Positions 1 through 12,051 of a DNA stretch of 64,000 bases are shown in pieces. The stretch lies in contig CM043954.1 of assembly GCA_014529385.2 (NCBI GenBank), forward strand, positions 99,532,747 through 99,596,746, written 5' to 3'. The translations under genes were made by a program, and so were the position numbers. Each line of letters begins with the position of its first letter. Position 1 is the stretch's first letter. The notes beneath the pieces are model-generated. The model was not told where the DNA came from, ran no database searches, and saw nothing but the letters and a program-made list of their open reading frames with translations. The DNA is from Adiantum capillus-veneris. Taxonomy: Eukaryota; Streptophyta; Polypodiopsida; Polypodiales; Pteridaceae.

Positions 1-26
1 TATACTGGCTTAAAAATCTTGTTGAC

Positions 27-900
27 TTGAAGATGAAAGAAGGGACACCTATGTCCAATCATCTGAATGAATTCAACACAATCTATAGTCAGTTGTCAGC
101 TCAAGGTGTCAAGTTTGATGAACCTGTTAGAGCTATGTTCCTGTTGATCACATTGCCGGAAAGTTGGGACACTTTTCGCACAGCTTTGAGTAATTATGCA
201 CCTCCAGATGGTTTGAAAATAGCAGGTGTAGAAGGAAGTCTGCTTACTGAAGAAACCAATAGAAAGACAATGGACAAAAGCAAAGGAACAGCCTTAGTTG
301 TCAGGGGAAGGACCAAAGAAAAGTACAAAGGTGGAAAGAGGAATCAGTCTCGTAGCAAGTCCCGCAGTGCTAAAGGCAAGAGTGACATAGAATGCTACCA
401 TTGTGGCATGAAGGGTCACATGAAAAGAGACTGCAGAGAATGGAAAGCAAAAAAAGGCAAAGAGAAAGCTGAAGACCATGGTGAGAAGAACAAGTCCTCA
501 GTGAAGACTCAAGAAATAAATGTGACAAACACTGTTGCAGAGGATGACAGTCTAGTGTCAGGAGACATCTACTTCTTGAAGAATACAATGGACTCAGCTC
601 TTCTTACAGCATCTGATGGAAATGCACTGAGTGACTGGATTATAGACTCAGGGGCATCACTTCATGTGTCTCCAAACAAGGAGTGGTTTACCTCTTATGT
701 GACCACTAAAGATCATGTTAGGCTAGGCAATGGGCAGACATGTGAGATCTTAGGTGTTGGAGATGTACAATTGAAGTTTGAGAATGGCTCTTCTTGCACG
801 CTGAAGAATGTGAGACATGTTCCCGCAATTACAAAGAGCTTGATCAGCACAGGTTTACTTGATGATGCTGGCTACGTCACCACTTTTGGACAGAACATGT
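27..900 (+). CDS. copia gag C-terminal part and protease (fossil)
   Basis: The gag part makes the particle and nucleocapsid. The protease matures the polyprotein. The sequence shows a UBN2-like gag stretch from the left edge, then a basic linker and one canonical CX2CX4HX4C zinc knuckle (CYHCGMKGHMKRDC) at 393-434. An acidic linker follows, then the retropepsin active site DSGAS at about 645-659, followed by the LGNG and LKNVRHVP motifs usual in copia proteases. The N-terminus of gag is not in view as an open frame, so the start is arbitrary. Confidence in the domain calls is high. Confidence 0.88.
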
Positions 901-919
901 GAGAGATATCCAAGGGTTC

Positions 920-1710
920 TATGACAGTAGCACATGGAGTAAAGTCTGGAGGACTTTACATGATTTATGTATCAAATGTCTCTAAAAATGTAATCAATGT
1001 AACCGAGCAGCCGAACGTTTCTTTGTGGCATAGCCGGTTAGGACATATGTCCAAGAAGGGAATGGAAATCTTGTCTCGTTCTGGTTATTTGCCTGGCTTT
1101 TCATTTAATGATTTTGAATTCTGTGAACATTGTCTGTATGGTAAGCAAACACGGAAGCCACATAAGCATAGAAGCAGTAGAAGAGATACACAGTTGGTAC
1201 TTGTTCATAGTGATTTGTGTGGACCTATGCCTAACCTATCTCTAGGGGGAGCTTCTTACTTTATGACATTTATAGATGATTACTCGAGGAAAGTATGGGT
1301 TTACTTTCTCAAGCACAAGGATGAAGCGTTTAGTGTTTTCAAAACGTTTGTGACACTTGTGGAGAATCAGAGTGGCAAGAAACTTAAATGCTTACGCACT
1401 GACAATGGTGGAGAGTATGTTTCAAAGGCCTTTCAGGACTTTTGTGAGTCAAAAGGTATAAAACGTGAACATACTGCTCCTTACAATCCTCCTCCATATG
1501 GTGTTGCTGAGAGGATGAATAGGACCATACAAGAGAAGGTCAGAAGTATGTTGTCTAATGCACAACTGTCAAATGGGTTTTGGGCTGAAGCTATATCAAC
1601 AGCTGTTCATCTTGTAAATAGATCTCCTAGCAAGATTTTGCAGAAGGATTTAGTGCCAGAGATGGTATGGTCAGGCAAAATACAAGCATCTCAGAGTCTC
1701 TGGCTGTGAG
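920..1710 (+). CDS. copia integrase (fossil)
   Basis: This part inserts the cDNA copy into host DNA. It carries the GAG-pre-integrase zinc region, with LWHSRLGHMS supplying the histidines and CEHCLYGKQ the cysteines. The catalytic core follows: HSDLCGPM with the first D, LRTDNGGEY with the second D, and VAERMNRTIQ with the E, in the D,D-35-E arrangement. It lies between protease and RT, which is diagnostic for Ty1/copia. Confidence 0.9.
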
Positions 1711-1799
1711 GCATATACTCACGTTCCAAAGGAATTTAGGAACAAAATTGAGCCAAAGAGTAGAAAGTGCATCTTTCTAGGCTATGGTAATTCTGGTGA

Positions 1800-3578
1800 G
1801 ATGGGGTACAGACTTTGGGATCCCGAATCCAGAAAGGTTGTCCGCAGCAATGATGTTCACTTTAATGAATCCAAATATCATTCTAAACCAGAGAGGGTTG
1901 AGGAGATTAGAAGAGTTGTCTTCCAAGAAGATGGACCTGCACGTGCAAGACAAAATGTCAGGGCTCAAGAGGAGCAAGGACAGGATAGAGTGGAACCACA
2001 GGTTGTGGCTGAGCCTGAGCCACCTATTGTGCGTAGATCTGGACGTTTCATGCGACCTCTTGATAGGTTTGTTCCATCTATGAACTATTTCATGTTGACT
2101 GATTGCAATGAGCCTTCATGTTACAAGGAAGTAGTGCAAATGAAGGACTCCGGGAATGGGCAATTGGCCATGCAGTCAGAGATGACAGCTCTGCATAAAA
2201 ACAAGACATGGAAGCTAGTTAAATTACCACAGGGCAAAAAGGCTCTACCTTGTAAATGGGTTTACAGGTATAAGATCACCGCTCATGATAGTCAGCCAAA
2301 GTACAAAGCAAGGCTTGTTGCCAAGGGCTTTAAGAAAGAACAAGGCATTGACTTTGATGAAGTCTTCTCTCCGGTGGTCAAGATGACTACATTGAGATGC
2401 TTTATTGCATTGGTTGCCATATTAGATTTGGTGTTGCACCAAATGGATGTCAAGACAGCGTTCTTGCATGGTGATTTAGATGTGGAAATTTACATGCAGC
2501 AGCCAGAAGGGTTTGTTGAGAAAGGCAAGGAAGATTGGGTATGCCAGTTGTTAAAGAGTCTTTATGGCTTAAAACAATCACGGAGGGCATGGTACCATAA
2601 ATTCCACAAGTTTATGCTTTCTCAAGGCTACAAACGTAGTGAGTTCGATCACTGTCTATATACAAAGAAGGCTAAGAATGGCAGTTGGCTGATCCTTATT
2701 TTGTATGTGGATGACATGTTGATTGCTGGCAAGCACTTGGAAGAAATTTCAGCTTTGAAGTCAAAGATGGCAAAATCGTTTGACATGAAAGACATGGGTG
2801 AGGCAAGTCATATACTTGGTATGCGCATTGAGAGAGACAGATCAAAGAAGTTGATTTGGTTATCTCAAACAGAGTATATTGACAAGGTTTTGCAATGTTT
2901 CAATATGGAGAAGGGAAAGGCACTGAGTGTTCCATTGCCACCATATGTGAAACTTAGCAAACAAGATTGTCCTGTGTCTGAGGAAGAACAGGCTGAAATG
3001 GATAAGATTCCATATGCGTCTGCAGTGGGTAGTTTGATGTATGCAATGATTGCTACTCGCCCAGACATTGCATTTGCAGTGGGAGTAGTAAGTCGATACA
3101 TGTCAAACGCAGGCAAGAAACATTGGGAGGTAGTGAAAGGAATATTGAGATACATGAAAGCTACAAAGAGTATGTGTATATGCTATGGGAGTCAGGAGCT
3201 AAGTGTAAAGGGTTTTATAGACTCAGATTATGCAGGTGACTTAGACAACCGAAGGTCTACGTCAGGGTATGTCTTTACATTGGCTGGTGGAGCAGTATCA
3301 TGGCGTTCTAGATTACAAGATTGTGTTACTCAGTCTACTACAGAGGCTGAATATGTTGCAGCATCAGAGGCATGCAAAGAATCAATTTGGCTTAATCCAC
3401 TAGTAACAGATTTGGGAATCAAAGAAGAGATGCCTGTGTTATATTGTGATAGTCAAAGTGCTATACAATTGGCTCGCAATCCAGTTTATCACTCAAAGAC
3501 AAAGCATGTGGATGTGAAGTATCATTTCATCAGGGAAATGCTCGAGGATAAGCAACTTCAGCTTGTCAAAGTTCACAC
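1800..3578 (+). CDS. copia reverse transcriptase and RNase H (fossil)
   Basis: This part copies element RNA to DNA and removes the RNA strand. The RVT_2 type RT shows KARLVAKGF, QMDVKTAFLHGDL, YMQQPEGF and the catalytic YVDDML. RNase H follows with GFIDSDYAGD, STTEAEYVA and YCDSQSAI. The last copia motif is KHVDVKYHFIREML, after which the usual pol tail is absent and gypsy sequence takes over at about 3578. Confidence 0.93.
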
Positions 3579-3830
3579 CATTCCTGCATCAGCTCAAAAT
3601 GGTACAAGACTGGGGCTATGACTATATCTACTTAAGACACAAGGAAATTACTACAAAAATCACTGTCAAAGATCATAGCTATAGAGATGTAGAGCGAACC
3701 CCCGGGAAAGATTTAGACTCCACAACTGATTTGGAAAGTAAAGCACATATTTGGATGAATGGAGCTTCTGAGAGTGTAAGTATGAGGAAGGAGGATTGTA
3801 TTCTTTATCTATCTGTGGAAGACACACACT
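3578..3830 (+). mobile_element. short Ty3/gypsy fragment (protease end and spacer)
   Basis: The stretch translates to a KMVQDWGYDYIYLRH motif that closely matches the post-protease region of the large gypsy element at about 21840-21900 (KMVHDWGYDYLYLRH), and similarity continues through the acidic spacer. It starts within a few bases of the end of the copia text, with no LTR or target repeat at the boundary, and ends at about 3830 where a minus-strand gypsy begins. It looks like filler sequence rather than an ordinary insertion. Confidence 0.7.
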
Positions 3831-3839
3831 ATTCCAGAC

Positions 3840-5420
3840 ACATGTGCTCACTCCATTCAGGTATGGTTTTGACTAGGAATAGAGAAGTATCAGGCAAATC
3901 ATCATCAACTCCAATAGGGGCTTTACCATTGGGTATGTGAAACAAATTATTCGCCATGACATGTCTTTTACCAGGTCTTACCACAATGGTAAAATCAAAC
4001 TCAAGGAGAATTAACAACCATCGTGTAACCCGTTGAACAAGGTTTATTTACTAGATACAACAAAGCTTGATGATCAACATAGAAAACAAACTTGTTGGTC
4101 AGAAGGTAGTAGCAAATTTTCTTCACTGCATAAATCATACCTAAACCTTCTCGCTCTGTAGTGGTGTAGTTTCTCTTGGCATCATTCAATTGACGACTTG
4201 CAAAGCTAATGGGGTAGTCCATTTATGTTCTGCTGGTTGAGCTACAACACACCCAATAGAAAAGTTTAATGCATCAATATGCACATGGAAAATTACATTC
4301 TAATCGGGCATTCATAGAATAGGAGCCCTAGTCAAGGTCTTCTTCAATGACTCATAAGCATGGTCACACTCTGCAGTCCAGTGGAACTCAATAAGAAGCT
4401 TGTACAAAGTACGAGCTATCTCAACTAAGTATAAAATAAACCGTCGCCGGTAATAACCAACATGGCCCATGAAACTTTGAACTCCTTTATAGTTTTTAGG
4501 TGGTGGCAATTGAGCAATGGCTTTAATTTTGCTCTCATATGTGGAAATCCCATTTTTGTACACTATATGCCCTAAAATGACTCCATGTTTAACCCAAAAT
4601 TGGCATTTGAAAGGGTTTGGCATTTAACCAATCTACACTTCTCAAACACTTTTCGTAAGCATGATAGTTGTTCTTTCCAAGAGGAATAAACACAAAGAAA
4701 GATTCGCAAAACTCCCTCAAATATTCTCTAAAAGCACTGTTTATTAATCTTGGAAAGGTAGCAGGGGCATTGGTTAAACCAAAAGCCATAACGAACAATG
4801 TGAACACTCCAAATTAGGTTATAAAGGCTGTTTTAGCTTGGTCCTCTAGCACAATTGTGATTTGATTGTAACCAGAGTATCCATCTAAAAAGCTATAAGC
4901 TTCCTTCCTTGCAACTCTTTCAAGCACATGTTCTGAATATGGCAAGCAGTAATGGTCTGTGGCGGAATTGACCTTCTTGAGATCCACACACACCCTGAGT
5001 TTTCCATTCTTTTTTGGCACAATCACTATTGGAGACACCCATTCTGAGTGCTTAATAGGGTATATAAATCCCCATTTCACAATCTTTTCAATCTCTTCTT
5101 GAACGATCTTTGCATATTTAGGATTCATTGGGTAGGGTTGTTGCTGAACTGGTTTAGCTATGCTATTCATCGGGATTGTGTGCTACACCACAGAAGGTGG
5201 AACACCTTTCATATCATGATATGTCCAAGAAAATATATCCCTGGATTCCTTGAGAAGCTCTCTAAGTACACACTCTTCAGTCTCTCTCAGATCTTGGGCA
5301 ATGAAGAAAAGTTTGGACTCTTCTCCTTGGTCTGCTAACTCTATTTCCTTAACTATCGCTAGACCATCATAGACTCCATTGCTTCCAGTGATAGGTTTTC
5401 TTTGAGCCTTTGTATACACA
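3840..5420 (-). CDS. gypsy reverse transcriptase and RNase H (fossil)
   Basis: RT motifs read on the minus strand include YPIKHSEWVSPIVIVPKKNG, RVCVDLKKVN, FLDGYSGYNQI and AFGLTNAPATF. The connection region has SFMGHVGYY. RNase H follows with DYPISFASRQLN, YTTTEREGLGMIYAVKK and FYVDHQALLYLVNKP. It resembles the pol of the element at 15111-34935 (MGHCGYYR, FFVDHQALLYLVNKP), so the two are related families. The integrase expected next is missing because the block ends at about 3830. Confidence 0.88.
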
Positions 5421-5549
5421 ACCTTACATTCCTCTATGGTGTAGGATTTGAAATGTTCAGGTGTGGAGGGTGTAAGTCTGTGGGGTCTTGTTGTTCAGTG
5501 GACTATGATTTCACTTCTAATCTCTTTTGTTGTTGAGCTAACTCTTGAT

Positions 5550-6865
5550 TTTGTCATCTCCTTACGGTGCGGCTCAACTTTGTCTTCTCTGTAGCCTCTA
5601 GTTGTGCGATGTCAATGGGTTGTGGACTACACCACATAATGCTTTGAAGGTCTTCACCCCAGTTATCTACCAACTTTCGATGAGCATCACATGCCGCTAT
5701 ATAATTAAGCCATTCTGCGATATATTTCTTTTCATTTATTCTAGCACCCACATTTGCTTGATATCATCACCTCTTATATCTCTTACTCTTCTAGTCTAAT
5801 TTTTGATTACGGTTGATATCTAGTGAAGAGTCACTAGATGAATCACTACTTGTGTCTTCTGTTCCCTTGAATAGATTGTCATCTAGGGTACCACTGGGCC
5901 CTGAATGATTTGTCCCCACATTTTCACTAAGATTTAACTCAGATTCTTTGCCCTCAGAGTCAATTTCAATTGATAATTTTGACCCCAAATTGTGCAGGCT
6001 ATACTCTAATGAGACGATACTGGTTCCAATGCCAGCCAAACCTTCATCTTGTAGGTCATCAAAAGCTATATGCATAGCTTCTAGCATATTTAAGGGTATG
6101 AGTGGTGGCATTTCACCCCCCTCAGGTATTACCCAAGTCGTCCCCATGTTTCCCCAAGTGTCTATGGTTGCTACTAGGTGGACCCGATCCACATTGTCTG
6201 ACTCACTCATTCCAGGTACTACGTCCATATAAGGAGAATCTTCCCCAACATCAGTGTCTGCTTTACACGTGTAACAATACTGCAATGGGGACGAGTCAGC
6301 TGTGGTGTCAGATCTATGATCAATTATAAACCTGTTTCCTAGAGGATGTGCTCGACCAGTTACCACATCCACTCGAACGACATAATCTTGGAGCTGCAAG
6401 TAGACATGGTTTTTAGACCAATCATGCACCATTTTTGATTCCCTCATGAAAGGACGTCCTAAGATCATCTCAGATGCCATAGTGTGCTTGGAGAAATCCA
6501 TAACAATAAAGGTAACTCTTATTTTATGTCCAAAGACCTTGATCTTGAGATCTTCTAACATCCAAATAGGTTTAACAATAGACCCATTGGAAATCTTTCC
6601 TACTGTGGTTATGGTCCCAAGGTGAGGTCTTCCCATAGTTTTCCAGCAATTTTTAGTCACAATGCTAACCCCAACGCCACCATCAAGGATTCCCTTCATA
6701 GTTAATCCCTTAGTAGTGATTGGTATGGTCACATTGGATTCATCGCACTCAAAGTATTTTCCCAACTTGTTAACATGTATTTCTACCACAAGGCTCTCAT
6801 CTAGGTTGGGTTGTGGATCTAAGTGTTCCTCCTCTATTGGCATCTCCCCAGCTCCATCCATCTGT
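5550..6865 (-). CDS. gypsy protease and acidic spacer (fossil)
   Basis: A retropepsin-like domain near 6400-6800 shows the flap and body pattern ILDGGVGVSIV, then ASEMILGRPFMRESKMVHDW, the usual gypsy protease end. The active-site position reads DGG rather than the commoner D[ST]G, as it also does in the Tat elements here. A long acidic, serine-rich tail follows. A near-identical copy lies inverted at 38036-39106. Confidence 0.8.
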
Positions 6866-7599
6866 GAAAATTGTGGTAGCCCAACCTTCAGTTCTCCATT
6901 GAAGAAAGCTCAAAGAGCTGAGGCTAGCTCAGGGTCTTTATATAGTCTGGACATGATGGTGGTTCTAAATTTTGAAGACATGAATGAAATCCATCAATTT
7001 GGCAATGTTTAACGACACCTTTTGGGCTTCAGTCCCTTGACGTGGGGAAGATGGGTTAAGTAGTCCCTCTATAAATATTCTTTCCATCAAGAAGTGAGTA
7101 CGCCCACTTTCCCATGACTTTAAGTCACTTTCTTCTTGGATGACACTAGGTATGGCTAAGGGTCTATGGAGTTGGTGAGGTTGTTGTTGCATAGGGAGCA
7201 CTGTGTCTATAATCTAGATCTGCCTAGGTGCTGGTTCTAGATCCCTTTGGGTATCTTCTACCAAACTCCTTAATTGCTTGACTCGCTCGATCTCCTCTGT
7301 AGGGTTTGGATAAGTTCCTATCTTCTTCTTGGATCCTGGCCATTGTGGCTCATGAAGATCTTCCTTGTTGGTTTCTATCTTAGTGGTCGTTTTGGTCTCT
7401 ATGGTTTCACCTAAATTAGAATCCTCTTCAGCGTCGTTCATATATACGAGGTCGTCACCAGTCCCTATGTTGGTCTTTGAACTGGGGTCTCTAACTTTGT
7501 TGCTTTTTGCAATCTCTTCCTTCATGTTTTCTTCTTTTGCTGAGATTGGGCAATTGATGCTATGTCTCTTTCCTCAAGAATATAATTTTGTTTTTGGAG

Positions 7600-8405
7600 C
7601 ATCAATCATGTGAGTACGTTTACTGGTACCACAAGTGTACTTTGTGATGGCTCCTCAGTAAATTCAATCAAGTTTAATGGCATGATCTTTGGTGCATTTG
7701 GATTATTTGGACATTGGGCAATCAAATGATCTATGCCACATCGATTACACATGAGTATCGACATTGTAGACGTGCTCGCTTGATTGGTTTGCATTAGTGT
7801 GGCGTTCTTTTGTAGCCTAATAGGACACTCAGCTGCACGATGTGGACCTCCACACTCATAGCATTGAAGAGGTGGTCTCTTATCAGTGTAATTGATATTT
7901 TGGACTCTTGCCGCAAGAGCAGCTACTTGATATACAGATTTGACTTGTCCCCAATAGTCCTCCATGTAGTATTGTGGACTTTCTTCAAGCACATCCATCC
8001 CATAGGCAATATTAGGATCTATATCTTCCTCACAACCTTCCAAACAAGCAATAGATGACTCACAACACACTTGATTCATAGAAGTGATTCTCAGATGTGG
8101 TGGTTGCGGTCCTATCACTGGAGGTGGTAAAGGTGTTGTTTGAACAACATTTTGGGCCCTAGGGACCATGTTTTGTGATGTTTGTTCAAGAGGTGGGTCC
8201 GGCATCAATGCATGCACTCGAGGTGTGTCTGTCCATGCTAAGGTTGGTCTATTAGCCATCGCGCACTTAAATACTATGCAATCCTTAGCTTGATGACCAT
8301 ACCTTGCACAGGCATTGCAGTTCCCATTGAATTTTATTTTAAAAGTAGGGCATTCACTAGTACTATGAAGTCCATAGCATACTGAGCATCATTGTTGCTC
8401 CCTTC
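7600..8405 (-). CDS. gypsy nucleocapsid with four zinc knuckles (fossil)
   Basis: The minus strand codes for four knuckles: CSVCYGLHSTSEC, CNACARYGHQAKDC, CYECGGPHRAAEC and CNRCGIDHLIAQC. Only the second has the canonical CX2CX4HX4C spacing. The other three are CX2CX3HX4C, one residue shorter before the histidine. The element at 15111-34935 has two knuckles of the same short type. Zinc knuckles in gag bind element RNA during packaging. Confidence 0.78.
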
Positions 8406-9805
8406 TTGGATACGTATGATTGTTTTGCAGAGCACGATTGTCTCTAAGACTCTCTTGAATAGCCTTGGTGAGATCTGCTAAAGTCATCTCAGATATCTTT
8501 GGCTCTTTAGCAATAGGCTTTAGGGTCATTCGTTGATGCCCTGATGCTTGCGAGCTAATATATTTAGGCTCAACAGACACTCTCTCTCCTTGAATCATTA
8601 AATTATACTCCAATTGGATCGCATTGGTGGTGACTGGTTCCCAAGTGGTGATACCTCTAATGACTAGGCCATTGTAGATATCCTCATGTCGTAATCCCCT
8701 AATGAATCTATCAAGCAATTGATTATTATTGAAGCGCTCATTTGGATTACAACGAAAATTCAAATGCTTCAAGCGACTAATAAAGTCTCTCACTGACTCT
8801 CCTTCCTCTCGTTGGGCTTTTTGGAGTTGAGAGGCTACACCCCAAAGCACTCCCTCTCGTATGTATTCTTTCAAGAATAGTCTCCTAAGAGTAGGGTAAA
8901 TAATTTTTTCTTCCACCCTTAGGATTCTATACCAATCCCCTGCCTTTCCACTTAAGGTTAGGCTTAAAGCATTACTCTTATGCAGGTCATTGTGTTCCCC
9001 TAGACAATCACATCTTTGTTCAAACACTTCGATATGCTTTCTCACATCCTCGTCTCCAATAAATTTTTGTGTGAGCTTGGCTATTTGTACTGCCTTACTT
9101 CTAGGTTCTCTATCAGGCATGTTACGCATATTCTCAGCGATAGATTGACCAATAGCTTGAGCAAATGTTGCCAAGTCACCTAAGTGAGCACGCACTGTGG
9201 GTGAAGGAACTCTAGAGACTACATGTGGAGTAGGTATTGGAATTGGGCGTGGCGCATAGGAAGCCCTTGGGTTCCACGTTGGGTACGATGTTGTGCCATG
9301 TGGTGGCCCAAAGTTCATATGTGTGGCCCTAGGCATAGCAGACGTTGGATGTGACATTCTAATGCTAGCCGGTATAGTCCCATGGAAATAAGAACTTGGG
9401 TGTTGTGGTTGTGGAGCATAGGTTGTTGAAACAATGGGAGGGGTAGGGACTACATGAGTGCAATGACCCATAGGTGCATACGATTGGTACACACTTGTAG
9501 GTATTGTTGAAGGCATTGAGCTACCATGTAGCGGTGCTTTACTAACAAATGAGGTCCATGGCGTGTTTCTTGGCATGCCCATCATTGGGGTAGGCATGGT
9601 ATCCGTGGTTTCATCAAGGGAAAGATGAGCTAGACTTGGAAAGGTGAAGCTATCACTTGGGGGCTCAGATTGCACTGAGACCCCTGGAGAAACAACATAT
9701 GGAGGATCCATCGGACTTACCGAGGGAGTCTCCATTTGTAATAAGGTCGATTGTTTAGCCTTTTCTGTATCCAAGAATCTCATGAGACCCGTTGAAGGCA
9801 TGTTG
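8405..9805 (-). CDS. gypsy gag, proline-rich part and capsid (fossil)
   Basis: The N-terminal half is rich in Pro, Ser, Thr and His without clear domains. The C-terminal half, at about 8570-9060, is a retrotransposon gag capsid domain with LSGKAGDWY, FLKEYIREGV, ESVRDFISRLKHL and LLDRFIRGLR. The capsid half aligns in style with the gag of the element at 15111-34935 (DAATWFD, FIQGLRNADL). Gag forms the particle shell in the cytoplasm. Confidence 0.82.
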
Positions 9806-9904
9806 ATCCCCTTGTTCTATCTCTCGAACTCAATGACCCTGTGGATGACCTCATAAACTCTTTGTTCTTGATCCTCCACACTAGTAGCTCCCATTGTGGA
9901 TTGT

Positions 9905-10710
9905 AGGACATCTTACCAACCCACGTGACGGGTGTGACCTGTGTATAGGTCGGTCACAGTTTCCTTTTGTAGTTCGTACTCCCAGTTCTCATTTAACAAC
10001 GCTCCATCTAGGATTGAGGTGCTAGGGGTGTCCTTTGAGCTAGATGCAATGTTGCTTTCTAGGGGTTGGTCCTTAGCAGTTGCTAAGTCAGAAGCACTCG
10101 ATTTATCTCTTAGCAAGGATAGTGACATAGGGCTTTTTGATTTTAACTCTCTTCATTGCTCTGCCTTGCGTAAGCTCTCAATTTCCTTTTCCCTCATTGC
10201 AAGGATATACCGCTCAACCTCTTGCACTTCGGCAAAGCTTCTACCATCGGGTAATATGACCTCGGAGGGAAATAACTCTAAAGAGTCAAGAGGTGCAGTG
10301 AATTAAGTATTCACATGCACATTCTCTAAGGGCATAGGGTCTACGTTATTCATGAATGGAGAATTTACTTCCCCACCCCCCTCATTTACATCATTAGCTC
10401 CATATTCGGAGCGAGTGGCTCTACTAAAGGTTTCCTTCAAGCAGCTAAGCACGCTCGGCCCGAACCGTGGACCCATGGCATGCATGTATTGGCTTGAGCT
10501 ATCGGGATTAGGCATTGGGAAACCCTCCATGACGTCGTAGTCAGAGGAAGAGTCACTAACCACTATGTTCGGGTCTTGGTTTCTACTACCTTGGGTCCCC
10601 GGCGAGGACCCGAAACCTAAAGTAGGTGGATAATGAGAACTCGTGTAAGTCAAAATTCTCTCTAGTTGCTCCGTCTCTAGCACACGACCAAAGCGCAGAT
10701 GCATGTGCTT
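9905..10710 (-). CDS. gypsy 5' coding region upstream of gag (fossil, unknown)
   Basis: Two open stretches precede the gag on the same strand. They are low-complexity and acidic (VVSDSSSDYD, SLLRDKSSASD) with no domain I recognise. Position between leader and capsid suggests an N-terminal gag extension. I infer this from placement only. Confidence 0.4.
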
Positions 10711-11410
10711 TTGACACCCTACAAGCGCCGGCGAATAACCTCGAAGGTTAACCGCTTACTTTTTTAGGTGTCCGTTTTCACTCGTTTTTTTTTATAACGT
10801 TTTTAATGTTTTTTAATGATCGATTTTTTTGGTGAAAGTGTGTGATAGCTCAAAATGAGTGTATCACTCAGAGGGTCGTGGTGTGCTTTACAGCACAACG
10901 TTCGGTCACCTGAAGCTCCATTGGTCCTCAAAAAAGTCAATTTTTAGCTACGTGTGAAGCTAAAATTTGTAATTTTAAAGAGCAATAGATGCCTAAGCCT
11001 GAGCATGAGCTTGGGCTTCTGTCTGGGAGATATTTCCGATCCCGGTCCTACCTTTAAAGTTTTTATTTTTTGGGATAAGGTCGCCGCGGCCTTTGCGCGA
11101 GCACACACACACTCTACCTACCTACTTCCAACTAATACACCTACTGTTACACACTGACACACTCTATTAGCTCTCACAGATCTACTTCCTACTTATTGTA
11201 CTTTATATTACACAGAACTAACAACCTTAATACTAACACCTTACACAGAGAAAAAACACAGTATCTTTAAAAACTCCATTAACAAAAAAATACACAGTAG
11301 CAACACAAAATCCTTCTTCTCAACACACACACCCTCCTTCCATACCTTTCCTACAATTGAAATTGCACCACAAAAGAACCATAGAGTGCCATTCAAGCTT
11401 AGTGTATGGT
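10710..11410 (-). other. gypsy 5' untranslated leader
   Basis: Non-coding stretch between primer site and first open frame. It is AT-rich with short CA runs. No internal gene or structured RNA is evident. Confidence 0.55.
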
Positions 11411-11434
11411 ATTTCCCGGCAGCGGTGCCAAAAA
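11411..11434 (-). promoter_or_regulatory. primer binding site, tRNA-Asp type
   Basis: Directly inside the 5' LTR the minus strand reads TTTTTGGCACCGCTGCCGGG, close to the complement of the plant tRNA-Asp(GUC) 3' end (TGGCGCCGTTGCCGGGGA). Reverse transcription of the family would start here. The element at 15111 has the same type of site. Confidence 0.8.
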
Positions 11435-11671
11435 TGTGCACGTATGTCGCACGTATCAATGCAAGGAACTTGCCGATACACTGTGTGCGAGCCACAAATG
11501 GCTCCAAGCACACAACAAGCCTAAACTAGTAAGCTCAAAGATGGCTTTGGTGTGTCACTCACCACTCTATGCTTCCTATCGTGGAGGATTCCTCGCCACG
11601 AAGAAGAGGGAGATGCCGCTATGCCACGCTCAACCGCCTCGTCCCCATCGTGCCACCACAATGCTGGATCG

Positions 11672-11732
<61 letters not shown>

Positions 11733-12051
11733 TCTCTCTCACGCATACACACACACACACACAATGAGATGAAGAAGAAGATGTAGATGGAGCAAGAGCA
11801 CTCTTCAATTGCACAAATGAGAAAATGAGTGAATTTTAGGTTTAGTTGACTTTTATATGAGCTCGCCCCGTTCACACTTGGGCGCCCATGCTTAGCCAAC
11901 TAATCCCTTGAATGTTCTAGTTAGAGTGCGCCTCTCATCGGCAATCACTCTTACCCTTTTCCTATTGGACTGACAAGCCCGGTACCTGACTCTACCAAAT
12001 AAATAATACAGCATCCGTCGTAGGTGATAGGAATGTGCGTGAGGGTTAACA
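11435..12051 (-). repeat. 5' LTR of gypsy element (617 bp)
   Basis: On the minus strand it begins TGTTAACCCTCACGCAC and ends GTGCACA, giving TG...CA ends. It matches the plus-strand LTR at 43289-43887 over its full length, about 93% by eye. It contains a TATAAAA box (11851-11857), then a CT/GA microsatellite (11674-11740) and a CA run. The outer flank 12052-12056 reads GTGTA, that is TACAC in element sense, matching the TACAC after the other LTR. Confidence 0.9.
11674..11762. repeat. (CT)n and (CA)n microsatellite in LTR
   Basis: About 67 bp of nearly pure CT with one G interruption, followed by a CA run. It lies about 110 bp downstream of the LTR TATA box on the element strand. The partner LTR has the same tract as GA at 43602-43645. 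Open frames across it (Ser-Leu or Arg-Glu repeats) are artefacts of the repeat. Confidence 0.95.

Larger units (their letters stand above)
1..3578 (+). mobile_element. Ty1/copia retrotransposon body, Tork/TNT1-like
   Basis: Fossil LTR element. Domains run in copia order: gag with a CCHC knuckle, aspartic protease, integrase, then reverse transcriptase and RNase H. Integrase before RT defines Ty1/copia, and the gag and RT wording resembles the Tork (TNT1-like) lineage, which is my inference from remembered family sequences. The 5' LTR lies left of the window. At about 3575-3582 the copia text stops a few codons before the usual pol end and gypsy sequence begins. It is broken, with about two or three interruptions. 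A matching copia pol end, polypurine tract and 3' LTR lie on the minus strand at 36370-36932. Confidence 0.93.
3830..12051 (-). mobile_element. Ty3/gypsy element block with 5' LTR, minus strand
   Basis: Fossil gypsy sequence read right to left: 5' LTR 12051-11435, primer site, leader, proline-rich gag with zinc knuckles, protease, RT and RNase H, ending without integrase or 3' LTR at about 3830. Protease-RT-RNase H order and motifs are gypsy type. The primer site matches tRNA-Asp, as in the plant Athila/Tat branch. It is broken, with around ten interruptions. The segment 5668-7985 is repeated in inverted orientation at 36933-39229. Because an inversion probably passed through that segment, the LTR-gag half and the RT half may come from two related elements. 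Confidence 0.88.

Noticed and set aside
5948-7012. Plus-strand ORFs of 75-116 residues (and mirror ORFs at 37885-38949)
   Set aside because: They are shadows of the gypsy protease region on the opposite strand, which has clear domain motifs.
11406-11899. Several ORFs with Ser-Leu or Arg-Glu repeats (also at 43440-43741, 52541-52759 and 53719-54063)
   Set aside because: They are translations of CT/GA microsatellites in several frames at once, with no flanking domain.
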